Assembly: GCA_025330725.1 (NCBI GenBank) | Contig: JAIWND010000014.1 | Location: 744,001 to 808,000, forward strand | Origin: Chlamydoabsidia padenii | Taxonomy: Eukaryota > Mucoromycota > Mucoromycetes > Mucorales > Cunninghamellaceae | Reading direction: 5' to 3' | DNA length: 64,000 nucleotides | Shown: positions 10,835 to 21,889 of the stretch, one piece after another | Layout: each line of letters opens with the position of its first letter | Numbering within the stretch: the first letter of the stretch is position 1 | Translations under genes and position numbers: made by a program | The notes under the pieces: model-generated | What the model was told of the DNA's origin: nothing | Seen by the model: only the letters and a program-made list of their open reading frames with translations | Database searches by the model: none

Positions 10835-11646
10835 TTAGCACGGGATCAGGGACGAGTGTAACCCACCTTTCTGTAGTCCATCCAAAGCACTGGTTTTATT
10901 AAACATAGATAGTATACGGGAAGAAGAGCTGCAAGATATATGAATTAGTAATTAACAGATTGGTGCAAGGCCGATCGATCATCTTTGGAGTATGGGCGAA
11001 TTCCAAGTATACAGCACCTCTGCATAGGCGTCTTCATCCAGTGTAGTAATCCCTTGTTGTTGTCCCAGAGCTTCAAACAAAAGCGCGGCTAGAATATGTC
11101 GACACTACAAACCAGTACATATAGTTAAAGCAGGAAGTAGTATATTCTTTTTATATGTTTCTTTCTCCTTACCAATAGTGCTGTTTGTTCACAAACCACA
11201 GAGCTTAAAAAGTAACCACAAGAGCAATGACGAGGAAAAAGGAAACAAAGTTGCTTTTCCCTTTTCTCTTTTGGCGAATCCAGGGTGTCTTCTATACTGT
11301 ATAGCCGCCTTTTTACTTGCTCCCCACAGTCCAGTCGTGTCACTACAGAAATAAAACAAAAGTATCACGTAAGAATGTAATGTCAGGATTCTTGAGAAGA
11401 GTTTTATAAATTACCCGAGTTAGTATCAAGAAGATGTAAAGATTCAACAACAGTGTTACCCAGTAGACAATGAAGTACACGGATTTGATCATACGTTACT
11501 ATCAATTTGAGTGTATCCATAAAATAAAATAAAAAAGTGAGTAACAGTATTAAATATCTTCATTTCTTCTTTATCATACATTTTCCAGAGTCTTGAATGG
11601 TGCCAATGATTTCATTCAACAAAGATTCCGCACGTTGGTCATTCAT
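10835..11646 (-). CDS. SWS1: SWIM-type zinc-finger protein, ZSWIM7/Sws1-like
   Basis: Five exons (11646-11580, 11498-11415, 11342-11173, 11104-11013, 10928-10835) give about 168 residues, close to the small ZSWIM7/Sws1 family. The diagnostic feature is a SWIM zinc-binding signature: HCSCGYF, then after a spacer LLCRHILAALLFEALG (pattern C-x-C ... C-x-H). The second half of the motif is created by splicing CTATTG to TGTCGACAT. Sws1 proteins pair with Rad51 paralogues (Shu complex) and promote homologous recombination in the nucleus. The C-terminal exon has the weakest support: the donor GTATAC gives a plausible tail ending LIPC, but the terminus may differ. The gene is head to head with the leucine carboxyl methyltransferase gene. 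Confidence 0.72.
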
Positions 11647-11796
11647 AAAGGCAAGTAAACGAAAGAGCAAACAATTCGAACATGAAAATATCCTCTTTAT
11701 CCGCCAAATGTCGGGATTTAAAATTCCACTCTTGGTTATTTTAAAAAAATAAAAAGTCGTTCTTGTTTCTTTTCTTTTCCAGATAAACCCTCTCTC
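11647..11796. promoter_or_regulatory. Bidirectional promoter, Sws1-like / Ppm1
   Basis: A 150-bp spacer between divergent start codons. One CGGGATTT element lies at 11712-11719 (extended: GTCGGGATTTAAAATT), 66 bp from the minus-strand ATG and 78 bp from the plus-strand ATG. Confidence 0.6.
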
Positions 11797-13174
11797 ATGG
11801 CATTAGACTACTCGAGCAATCCCTCTGACGAAGCTATCCGACTCACCAACGATGATGCTACTGTGAGTCGCTTGTAAGTATAACGAGATAGAATTATCAG
11901 ATACCCACCACCTTTATAAACTGTCCATGATGCGTTTTACACATATAGATCTGCCATGCAACTAGGTTATTTTGAAGATCCCTTTGTAAAATACTTTGTC
12001 AAGCGTCCTATTCGCCGTATGCCCATTATTAATCGTGGTAAGAATATAATACCCATAAAGTCCTTCAAACTAACATACCTCTTTGTATGTCAGGTTCGCA
12101 TATACGTAGTCGATCTTTAGACACCTTAGTGCGACAATTCCTATCCCTACCTGACCCTTCCTCTACCTCAACCAAGAAGCAAATTGTTAGTCTTGGAGCT
12201 GGGTTTGATACACGTTACTTTATGATCAAGGTAATAATAAAACGGGTGGTTATCAACATATGAACTCACCTTGTTTTCTATATTTGATGTTAGTCTGGCG
12301 TACTAGATACCGAAACGATGTCTCTCAAACACTCCTTGTCAAATTACTTTGAAGTCGACTTTTCCGAAAACATTGTCAAGAAGGCACGTATCATCAAACA
12401 ACGCAAAGAACTCCAAGAGGTGCTTTTACAACAACCAAACGGCGACAATGATCAAGGAATTCGATTGGACAAGGGTGGTACCGAACTCTCTAGCAATGAT
12501 TACCATTTGATTGGGGGTGATCTAAGGGAGTGGGACAAGGTGGTCGATCGATTACTAGCTCATGGACTGGATTGCAATGCACCCACACTCTTTCTCTCTG
12601 AATGTGTGTTTATCTATCTGCCTCCCGATAGCGCCACTGGTATCTTGAAATGGATTGCAAATACAATGTCAGATTGTGCTTTTGCTCTTTATGAACAGAT
12701 CCGTCCTGACGATAACTTTGGAAAGATAATGATTCGAAATTTACAGGTAAAAACAAGAGACAAGAGACAAAATAGTGGATCTATTTAATAAATGATTTTT
12801 GATTTTTAAATTGACAGATGCGAAATATTGAACTAAAAGGCATACACGACTATCCCAGCTTACTACACCAAGAAAGAAGATTCCTTGACCTTGGATGGAA
12901 CCATGCCAAAGCTATTGACATAAATACAATTCATGATACCATCTTGGATGATAAAGAGCGAACAAGGTAAGTAAAAGCTGGGGTACATGTAGCACACTAC
13001 TGATATAACTCTTATTTTTATCCTTATAGAATCGCACGGCTGGAAATATTTGACGAAATGGAAGAATGGCGACTTTTATCTGAACACTATTGTGTGGCAT
13101 GGGCCTACAAAGCAAATCAATACAAACAATCTCTTGACCGTCTTTTTGGATTGGAACCTGCTGTCCCTCAATAG
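11797..13174 (+). CDS. PPM1: Leucine carboxyl methyltransferase of PP2A
   Basis: Six exons (11797-11873, 11949-12037, 12094-12230, 12294-12746, 12818-12966, 13030-13174) give 349 residues, typical of LCMT1/Ppm1. The enzyme methylates the C-terminal Leu of the PP2A catalytic subunit using S-adenosylmethionine, which controls assembly of regulatory B subunits. Visible family features are an N-terminal GYFEDPFVKYFVK block, the SAM site IVSLGAGFDTRYF near residue 95, the acidic strand YFEVDF (about 120), GDLREW (about 180), and LFLSECVFIYL followed by LYEQI, which line the active site. All introns are short and GT-AG. No key element is missing. Confidence 0.95.
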
Positions 13175-13602
13175 CTTACATTAAATCCTCCACCTTACCA
13201 CTTAATATGTAGATCTCCTTCCCTTACCTTGTAGTTTTTGTTTTACCATTACTTATAAACAATAAAACTTATACCGTCTCCATCTTATTCCCATATGTGC
13301 GATTGGACCCTGCACAATGTCGGATTTTGAATCGGGCACACCCCTTTTTTTTCCCTGCATGATTTAAAAAGACATGATGTGTTTATTGTAAATAAAAGAA
13401 AAAGTAACATTTTACAATGTATAGATAATCTATTGTAAAAATAACATATCAATAAAGTGATATAGTAGATGACATGGGTGACTGGATTTAAAGGGGTTCT
13501 CGATGGAACAGACCTTGACCAGGCAGGTATATATCATAATGATGGGCTACAAAAAGAAGCAAAAGGAACCATCAACCTGGTATAGTCTATTGATGTGCCT
13601 AA
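13175..13602. other. Convergent intergenic spacer
   Basis: Lies between the Ppm1 and WWE 3' ends. Contains AATAAA-type signals near 13260 and 13392 and a TGCATGA motif near 13357. No gene seen. Confidence 0.6.
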
Positions 13603-13815
13603 TTAACAGTATCGCCTTGCAATAGTATAGGAGTAAGTACCGTAAGTCAATGAAAGTTGGGTGGTGTCAACATAGACATAATCTCCAAACGACAAGCTCT
13701 TGATCCAACCAGCCGCATCATTTGCCCATAACCTTTCAATCTCTTGTTGAGTGGCTGGATCACATTGATTCCAAGAGGATCCGATAGCATACACCCATTC
13801 TACAGTTCTTGACAT
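13603..13815 (-). CDS. Stand-alone WWE-domain protein
   Basis: A single-exon gene of 70 residues that is almost entirely one WWE domain. The pattern is EWVYAIGSSWNQCD, QQEIERLWAND, then YVYVDTTQLSLTYGTYSYTIARRY: the N-terminal Trp, the second Trp, the helix with QQEIE, and the paired strands ending in an Arg. WWE domains bind ADP-ribose or iso-ADP-ribose and normally sit in poly-ADP-ribose polymerases or ubiquitin ligases. Here no catalytic partner domain is fused. The start at 13815 places the domain right after Met-Ser-Arg-Thr; a longer upstream frame exists but adds unrelated sequence. The binding role is inferred from the family. Confidence 0.75.
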   Translation of the reverse strand: MSRTVEWVYAIGSSWNQCDPATQQEIERLWANDAAGWIKSLSFGDYVYVDTTQLSLTYGTYSYTIARRYC

Positions 13816-14964
13816 GATTATGATTTGAATAAAAGAAAACAAATGTGAGGGATAGATCTGGTTGTCATTTATATATGCCACAAGTGTAGTTAAAAATACC
13901 CTCGTTGTTCCAAATTTGGGATTGAGGCGGGGAAAGATAGTTCTGTGACACAAACCATTCGTCTTGACACTGCCACATTACTCTTTCGAGTCAAAAGTAG
14001 GACATGATCACAGCCACAGGCTGAGTGAGGGTATGCTTACATCAGCCTAGTCAAGTGGGTAGCATGGATTGTCAAGGGATTCCATTATGCAAGACATCCA
14101 CTATTTCAAATCCCGCCATACACTTTTATGGATTTAAAGGTTTTTGGGTTATCTTGCTGGTCAAGCGGGCTCAAACCAACCATATTTAAATTCCGGCAAG
14201 CATCCAAGGGTCTATGCACCCTTGCCTCCCCAGTAGAGTCAGTTGAGAATAAATATCAGTGCCATCATCACTACTTTATTCATTAGCATCGGTCTGGCAT
14301 AAGTGGCGAGCAAGATCATTTACTAACACTAGAATGTGAGCTAAACGATGTTGGTTGGAAATCCAGATGATTAAGACACCACACCTCCCACCTCGATGAG
14401 ATGGATTAACAATTCCATAAAAGGGTTGCGGTTAATGTGGACAAGCGGGATTTGAACGTTTTTTTTTTTTTTTTTTTTTCTTGATGTTGGTTTTGATGAG
14501 AGCTCAATTACCAAAGCACACTATCTTTAGCTTGACCTAACAGGCACAAGTATCCGATTACTTGGTCTTTTCAGCAAAGTTTGGCTAAGAATAATGTTGG
14601 TAGCGATCATAGGAAATCTGATTAGAGAAAACTCGTGCGCAAGTAAGTTTCAGGTTGGCGGGATTTCGACAATCGGGATTCAAATATCATGGAAATCATG
14701 CAAACGCACCAAGATCCAAAACAAACAAATCTGACAAGTATAAGCATAGCCTCTTTTTTATAGTCAATATTGTATATACGTACATTTATTTATTCTGTCA
14801 TTGTAATATAGTGTCAAATAAGAATATAGTCAAAAGGGGGAGATGATAGGGTTTAAAAGTAATAGAGAAGAGATGATACATATTTAAAAAAAAAAAGGAG
14901 GGGATACAATAACATACAACTACTAAAAGGGGGATTCTAAACTAAAAAGTATCCATCCTATTGT
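13816..14964. other. Spacer with clustered CGGGATTT elements
   Basis: No gene seen. Three exact copies of the recurrent element occur at 14108-14115 (reverse), 14446-14453 and 14659-14666, plus a near copy at 14674, and a T-run of about 21 follows 14458. A poly-A region (14880s) precedes the OGDH 3' end. Confidence 0.5.
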
Positions 14965-17900
14965 TTACCAGACAGGCACACCGGCTTCGATTTCCTTGGG
15001 GGTTGTAGGTTGGCCAATCAAAGCATCACTTAAGAAGCCATATTCTTCTTGGTAATGCTTCTTCTTGTTACCGGTGGCCACGGAGGCAGAGGGAGCACGA
15101 CCAGTGTAACGAGGTTGCTTACCGGCATGATGTTGGGTTTGAGACAAAGCAGTGGTGATACGAGGTTGGACGTGTTGCCAAGGGCCCATGTTCAAAGGTT
15201 CTTCTTGACACCAGACGATTTCGGCATTAGGATACTTGTCGGCATGTTCCTTGATTTGTTCATAAGGGAAGGGGTTCAATTGTTCCACGCGAGAGATAGC
15301 AATGTCGGTCATCTTGTTTTGTTCACGAGCCTTCAACAGAGCATAGTAGACTTGGCCGGAGCAAAGAATGTGCTTGGTGATCTTTTCAGGTGCTTCTAGT
15401 TGTTCGGGGTGTTCGTCGGGCAAGTAGAGTTGGAAGTGAGTGTCGCCGGTCATTTCTTCCAAAGACGAGCGAGCAAGAGGATGACGAAGCATAGCCTTGG
15501 AGAAGGGAAGAATCAACTATAGGAATTTTTTTGAAAAAAAAGTACGGTTTAGTATTATATTACTCAATTCTTTTATATGTTTTTACTTACGGGCTTTCTG
15601 AATTCACGACAGATTTGACGACGGAGGACATGGAAGTATTGAGAAGGAGTAGAAGCATAAACAACTTGCATGTTACAGTCTTGATGTTGACGGTTCAATT
15701 TTTCAGGAGAAGGATAGACATATGGGTTGTCATCACAGAGTTGTAAGTAACGTTCAATACGTGATGAGGAATGTTCGGGACCTTGACCATCATAACCGTG
15801 AGGTAGAGTCATCACCAGACCAGTACGTTGGAGCCATTTTTGTTCACCAGCAGCAAGGAATTGATCGACAATACATTGAGCGTTGTTAGCAAAGTCACCG
15901 AATTGAGCTTCCCAAACCACCAAGGCATTAGGATCGACCAAAGAGTAACCCAATTCAAAACCAAGGACACCGAATTCAGACAAAGAGGAGTTGGAGATAG
16001 ACAAAGCACCTTGTTCAGAGGAGATATGGTTCAACATGGTATATTTGCTGGCAGTCTTTTGATCGTGCAAGACAGCATGGCGTTGAGAGAAGGTACCACG
16101 TTCAACATCTTGACCAGATACACGGACATGCTTGCCTTCTAACAACAAACTACCCCAGGCCAAAGATTCAGCAGTAGACCAATCCACATCCTTACCAGCC
16201 ACCAAGTTCTTTTCACGAGTTTGGAGAATACGCTTCAAGTTACGATGGATGTTGAAGTCATGAGGCAAAGTGGTCATAGCCTTACCAACTTGTTGGAGAG
16301 TTTCAGTGGTGACACCAGTAGGGAAGTGAGGAAGGATTTCTTCAGCCAATTCCTTAGGTGACTTGAAGCCTAAAGTCGAATAATAACACAAAAAAAAAAA
16401 AAAAAAAAAGTCAGGTACACATTCATCACTTGTTTCCCCTCCCCACCACCTTTTATATAAATATATAGATATATGATCCTTACCTGGCCATGAGCTAGAT
16501 TGCCATTCGCGAGAAGTGGGCTTGTAATCCTTGCTAGCAGAGTAAGATTCTTCCAAGATGTTCCAGACACGTTTCTTGTTAGAGTCGATTTCACCTGCGC
16601 TTAAAGTACCTTCCTTCTTGAGTTGATTTTCATACTTTTGAGCGACAGGGACTTGTTTGGCGATGGCATCGTACATCTTGGGTTGAGTAAACATAGGTTG
16701 ATCGGTTTCGTTGTGTCCATGTTTACGATAACAGACAAGATCGATGACAACATCACGGTGGAAGGTTTGACGCCAGTCAGCCGCCAATTGCATCACATAA
16801 GTAACAGCTTCAGCATCATCACCATTGACGTGGAAGACAGGAGCGTTAATAGATTTGGCAATATCGGTACAGTAAGGAGTGGATCGACCATAACGAGGAT
16901 CAGTGGTGAAACCGATTTGATTGTTGACAACAATGTGGACAGTACCACCAGTAGAGTAAGCAGGCAAATCATGGAAGCCCATAGTTTCGTAAACAACACC
17001 TTGACCAGCAAAAGCAGCATCACCGTGCATAATTACAGACATGGAACGCTTGCCTTCGGTATCCTTTCCATAGTATTGCAAAGCACGGGTCTTACCCAAC
17101 ACCACAGGGTTTACCGCTTCCAAGTGAGAGGGATTCGCCACCAAAGAGAGATGGACACGCTTGCCAGAAGGAGTAGGACGGACATAGTTCATACCGAGAT
17201 GGTACTTGACATCACCAGATCCTTCTTCAGAGGGTTCCAAAGAGCCACTGAATTCGCAAAAGATGGATTCGTTGGGTTTACGTACGACATTGCTGAGGAC
17301 ATTAAGACGACCACGATGAGGCATACCAATGACAATAGATTCAACACCGAGATCAACAGAGCGATCAATCTATTACAAAATAAACAATATTACAATCATC
17401 ATCAATTCAAGCCACATCTTTCTTTCTTCAAACTTACCAAAGCCTTCATACCAGGGATAAGAGTTTCACCACCTTCAAGACCAAAACGTTTTTCAGAAGG
17501 ATACTTGGAAGCAACGAAACGTTCAAAAGAGTCAGACCAGGTAAGACGATCCAAGATTACACGCTTTTCATCGACAGAGTACTTGTAAGGTTGAGGGTTT
17601 TCGATACGTTGACGAATCCAGTCGCATTGAGCACGATCAGGAATATGAATGTATTCAATACCAATAGATCCACCTATAATAATATTAAAAAGATCGAGTT
17701 AAAACACATCCATATTAGTACCCCTCCCCTCCCCCACGTTACTTACAGTAGATCTTTTTCAACACATCGACGATTTCACGCAGAGTCATAGTTTTTTCAC
17801 CATTTCCCAAAGCAGGCAAGATACCAGGACCGAGGTTGAATTGACGATCGAGATCCTTTTCCGAGAATCCATAATAAGAGTATTCGAGTTCAGGAGGAGT

Positions 17901-18395
17901 GGTGCTGTTAAGATCGGCGTGTTGAATACCCAAAGGATCGAGGTTAGCAATATGGTGACCACGAACTTGATAGGCACGGACCAACAATTGAATCTTCATG
18001 TGTTCGATAACATCTTTAGATGAACCATTGTGAGCACCAGCACCTGGAAGAGCAGGCAAACGAGCAGAAGCAGAAGGCACCAAAGTAGGAGGAGGACTGT
18101 AAGCTTGAGTAGAAGGTACACCGTTGGCCATGTTCTTGAAATAGATTTGCCAGGACAAATGCACAGAGGAAGGATCCTTCAACCAGGCTTCATACATTTC
18201 TTCAATATAATTAGCAGCACCGCCTTGTAAGAAACCATCAGTTGATTCAGGAGCAGTGGTGGTCTTGGCCAAATGATGTTGACTGGTATGGAAGCTGGCA
18301 ACAGTAGGAGCACGAATGGCGGAAGGACGTGCAATGTGAATGCTGCGTTGAGCAAGAGGTTTGGCAGCACGACTGAGCGCTGTCAATCTATACAT
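14965..18395 (-). CDS. KGD1: 2-oxoglutarate dehydrogenase E1 component
   Basis: Five exons (18395-17747, 17673-17438, 17369-16484, 16369-15591, 15516-14965) give 1033 residues, the normal size. This mitochondrial enzyme decarboxylates 2-oxoglutarate with thiamine diphosphate and passes succinyl groups to E2 in the TCA cycle. Residues 1-40 form a basic mitochondrial presequence. An E1o-type N-terminal segment ([20 protein letters not shown]) follows near 62. Catalytic features are GMPHRGRLN (about 310), GDAAFAGQG (about 411), and the TDP/Mg site NGDDAE (about 477). The C-terminal transketolase-like half contains [12 protein letters not shown] and [14 protein letters not shown], which are strongly conserved. 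The final exon carries LCSGQVYY and WCQEEP. A CGGGACTT near-copy of the promoter element lies 127 bp upstream. Confidence 0.97.
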
Positions 18396-19005
18396 GATGG
18401 AATGATTATAAAAATAAATAAAAAGACGAAAGAAAGAGTGGAGAAAACAAAAATTAAAAATAGGAGCTATTACATGGTCAAATAAAAATTAGTGACGGTT
18501 GGGAACACCACAGAAGTACCGCGGGACTTGAATATCGGCTGGGAACCCGTAATCGGAAAAACAGACCCTCCTTTTTATTTGAATGACACATGACATATCA
18601 TCACTTTCACACATAAATCAGTAGTATGAATAAACCATAGACAAGAACTTGTTCAACAAGATGATGGAAGCAATAACATATTCTGCTACATGTCAGGATA
18701 GTTTCTAATGGAATTTATTTTTTTTTATTTATGAGGATCGGCCGTAGTTTCAAAGACCGCCATGTTTTACTGTGAAGTTACCCGTCTTCTTCCATTACCC
18801 AGCGAAGTGGAATCGGAATGCAAAGATTTAGAAGCTGAATCGCCCGAATAAAAAATTTTCCCGGCAAAAAAAAAAAAAAAAAAAAAAAGATTTTATTGTT
18901 GTGAAGAATGAGAGGGGGAGGGGGAGTGGGGTATATATATATAGATGATATACAATAGCAACAAAGTAATATAAAAACTAAAAAGGATATGACCTATTAA
19001 GACTA
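18396..19005. other. Spacer upstream of OGDH and downstream of ATG101
   Basis: Contains a near-copy of the promoter element (GCGGGACTTGAAT, 18521-18533), an A-run of about 24 near 18865 and a GA-rich stretch. No gene seen. Confidence 0.5.
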
Positions 19006-19396
19006 CTACATACTATGGCCACCAGTAGGTACGGTAGATGATGATGAGCGTGATACAGTGGGTGATGATGGTTGATGACTAGTGTCAGTCATAGGAACAT
19101 CGGTCACAAGTAGTCGCTTGATCATGGTGCTCCAAGTTTCGGATTTGGAAGGAATAGCAATCTAAAAGATGTAGTATAAATGAAACCAGTTTATTCAGTT
19201 TTGTTTCTGTTTTTAATTACCTGATATGGAAATGGATTACCGTCTGTGGTGGTGATGGATGGGATGTGTTCTTTGTGATCATTTGCCAGTTTCAGTATTG
19301 CCAATAGACATTGAGCCAGTTGTCTTTCACAAGCTTTTTGTAGTTTTTGTTGTTCTAAATTGATACATACCCCAACAAACAAATAAGACTTGACGA

Positions 19397-19429
<33 letters not shown>

Positions 19430-20081
19430 TCTGTATGTACAGTACATACCTATTTCATCCTTTGGGTAAGCCAATCCGATCGTCAAAGTCCATTGTTCCC
19501 AACAAACGAATTCCTCCGATTTTGAGAATTGAAACCAGTTCTTCTTCAACCTTTTTTCATAAAACAAGACAGCTATCTAAATACAAGCGATTAATAGAGT
19601 TTAGGGTATGTATTTGATCTTTTTACTTACTTTTCCGTGTTTTGCATTGCCTTGTATGGATTGAAGGAATTCATTCGCCTTGTCTTCAATCAGTATTTCC
19701 ACTTCTTTGCTGTCGGTAATAGACTAGAGGTACACGTTATGCATAATATTATCACCCGCCACTTGTTTCCTTTCTTTTCCTTACTTACTATGGTTGTATC
19801 CAGAAGGCGTAGTTCTCGTGGTGTTACTGTGATCAGTAATCGATGAAAGAAGATAGAATGTAAGAGCCCTATTTATACAAAAAAGTAAGCAAAGGTAATG
19901 GTTAATATACATGTAAAGTCTCGTTCATCCTTTTTGTTTCTATTTTACCACGAATAACATCCTTCAAGCATTCTTGAGGTACAGACGACTAAAACAAACA
20001 ATGTATAATTTAGGACAATTACAAAAAACTTATTTGTTCATTTACCAATTCAATACCAAACTCTTGTGTAGTGGAAGCCAT
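19006..20081 (-). CDS. ATG101: Autophagy-related protein 101 (HORMA domain)
   Basis: Seven exons (20081-20046, 19988-19949, 19868-19789, 19723-19631, 19576-19450, 19354-19221, 19161-19006) give 221 residues, against 218 in human. Family landmarks appear in order: VPQECLKDVIRGLLHSIFFHR near residue 15-35, FYEKRLKKNWF (about 90), EFVCWEQWTLTIGL (about 107), then QLAQCLLAILKLANDHKEHIP (about 140), DGNPFPYQVIAI (about 165) and WSTMIKRLLVTD (about 182). The CWEQW segment carries the Trp region that gives the WF-finger in the animal protein. Atg101 binds Atg13 and stabilises the Atg1/ULK initiation complex; budding yeast lacks it. The tail of about 30 Ser/Thr-rich residues is extra and probably disordered. 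The gene is head to head with a MoCF-domain gene. Confidence 0.88.
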
Positions 20082-20257
20082 GATAAGGATGGGGGAGGAA
20101 AATAAAAAAAAAAGTAAAAGACAGAGAGAATTAGAGTAACCACTGAAAAATGAATTAAGAACCCCGAAGGCGGGATTTCAATTTGAGTTGGTTAAATTTC
20201 TTCACTGGTATGTACCCTATTTTTTTTTTCTTTCTTCCTCTTGACTCCTTCTCCTCC
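20082..20257. promoter_or_regulatory. Bidirectional promoter, ATG101 / MoCF-domain gene
   Basis: A 176-bp spacer between divergent start codons. One CGGGATTT element lies at 20171-20178 (extended GGCGGGATTTCAATTTG), 90 bp from ATG101 and 80 bp from the other gene. Confidence 0.6.
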
Positions 20258-21407
20258 ATGCCTCATATTTTTAGTTTAGCCTTGCGACTCAGGCCAACGA
20301 CTGCTCGACTGTCTCAACATATATTACCTTTGAAACCACAAACTTTATACCCCATATCACGTTACATAAATACTTTGGCTCCTACACAAGTGGAACCTTC
20401 TTTTACAGCAGCTTGTTGTATAATGTAAGTATTGCTTGACAAAGCCGTGGTATCACTTCCATTACTGACAAACTCTCTTTATTATGTTAATAGTGGTGAC
20501 GAAATATTAAATGGAAAAACAAGAGAGTCAAATGCCTACTTTTTATGTAAGTTTGAACAATCCCAAGGCATGGCTTGTTGTATACTAACCAATCTGTTTA
20601 CGTTTTGTGATAGCGCACTACCTCTTTGACCTTGGTATCAGTCTGAAACGGGTGGAAGTGATAGCTGATGACTATGATGCTATTGCTGAAACGATCACTC
20701 GACTTTCCAGTCAACATGACGTTGTTTTTACAAGTGGTGGTATTGGTAAAGCCAATCAGGGTGACACGGGTGGGTGGGGTGGAATGCATATTAAAAAAAA
20801 AAAAAGAAGCTAACACAGTTATTATGTTATAATAGGACCTACTCACGATGATATCTCTTATGATGCTATAGCCAAAGCCTACTCCTTGCCCTTGAAACTG
20901 GATGAAGAAACATGCACACTGATGAAGGAAAAGTCACTCACACGATTCCCTGATTGGACGTTGACCGACGCTCGTAAACGAATGGCACTCTTCCCTCACC
21001 CAGCCAAAATTCTTCGGGTTGATCCTAAACTATGGGTGCCCATCGTGGTAGTCAATGATAATATACATATTCTTCCTGGTATCCCTCGTTTATTTGAAGA
21101 TCTGATGAACTCTTTGCGTCCCCAATTGGAAGAAGCCATGGCTAAGAAACAGATCTCTGGCAAATACTATCGTGTGGAAATCGCCACCGAACTGCAGGAA
21201 GGGAAAATTGCGCCTTATCTCTCATCAACTCAGGCACGGGTGGAAGGTCAACATATCAAGATCGGAAGCTATCCGAAATGGTCAACGGGTCCTGGTGGTG
21301 AACGAGTGATAGTCAGTATTGTGGGCAAGGATGAAGCTGCTGTCAAGAAAACTGCTAAATCTATTGCTGGTGAAATACAAGGATGGGAATACGTCAAAAA
21401 GGTCTAG
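20258..21407 (+). CDS. Molybdopterin-binding (MoCF/CinA-type) domain protein
   Basis: Four exons (20258-20424, 20494-20546, 20614-20745, 20836-21407) give 307 residues. The protein has a MoCF_biosynth/COG1058 domain: GDEILNGKTRESNAYFLSHYLF (the first two exons are spliced inside GDEIL), a central VVFTSGGIGPTHDD signature, and ILPGIPRLFEDL. This is the fold of the N-terminal domain of FAD synthase (FLAD1) and of CinA, where it has FAD or nucleotide pyrophosphatase activity. Here there is no PAPS-reductase-like FAD synthase domain and no amidase domain. The first 45 residues are Arg/Ser-rich without acidic residues and could be a mitochondrial presequence. The start at 20258 is preferred over an in-frame upstream ATG whose added residues come from a pyrimidine tract. 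Confidence 0.85.
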
Positions 21408-21889
21408 CGCGGTCATTAGGCTCATTGGATTAGTTATAAAATAGATTTGTATTTGTATTGGTATTGTAGTGTTATTGGATTGTTGTTGCATGTATTATGA
21501 TTACCAATAAACACTTAATTTGGATAATTTGGCTGGGTATTATACATTTACAAGTAAACTTGATGTAGGGTGGATGTCTGTATGTCATGATGCATTTCAA
21601 TGCTCTTTTTTTGAATTCCCGGTATCGGCTTTTAAACTTATGAAGCGGAAATGAATATAAACCCAGAACTTTAAATGCCTGCGCATCAATATACAATAGC
21701 TCGAAGGGAAACAGGTTGGGCGCAGACTTTGGGGTCAGATATAGGTGTTGCATGAATTGTCAATCAATAAAAGGAAATCCGTTGTTTTGGTTGTCTTTTT
21801 ATTAATAATGTTAACACAGAGTGCACTAAAATAGCAACTAAAATAAATAATCTATTGATCTAACCACCAACAAAGATCCAACCCTTCAT
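21408..21889. other. Convergent intergenic spacer
   Basis: Lies between the MoCF-domain gene and Gde1 3' ends. Contains AATAAA at 21506, TGCATGAA at 21749-21756 and no supported gene. Confidence 0.6.

Noticed and set aside
16623..17588. Long plus-strand open frame (321 codons) opposite the OGDH gene
   Set aside because: It is the antisense shad of the conserved OGDH exons; its composition (Thr/Ile/Arg-rich) is that of complementary codons and it matches no family.
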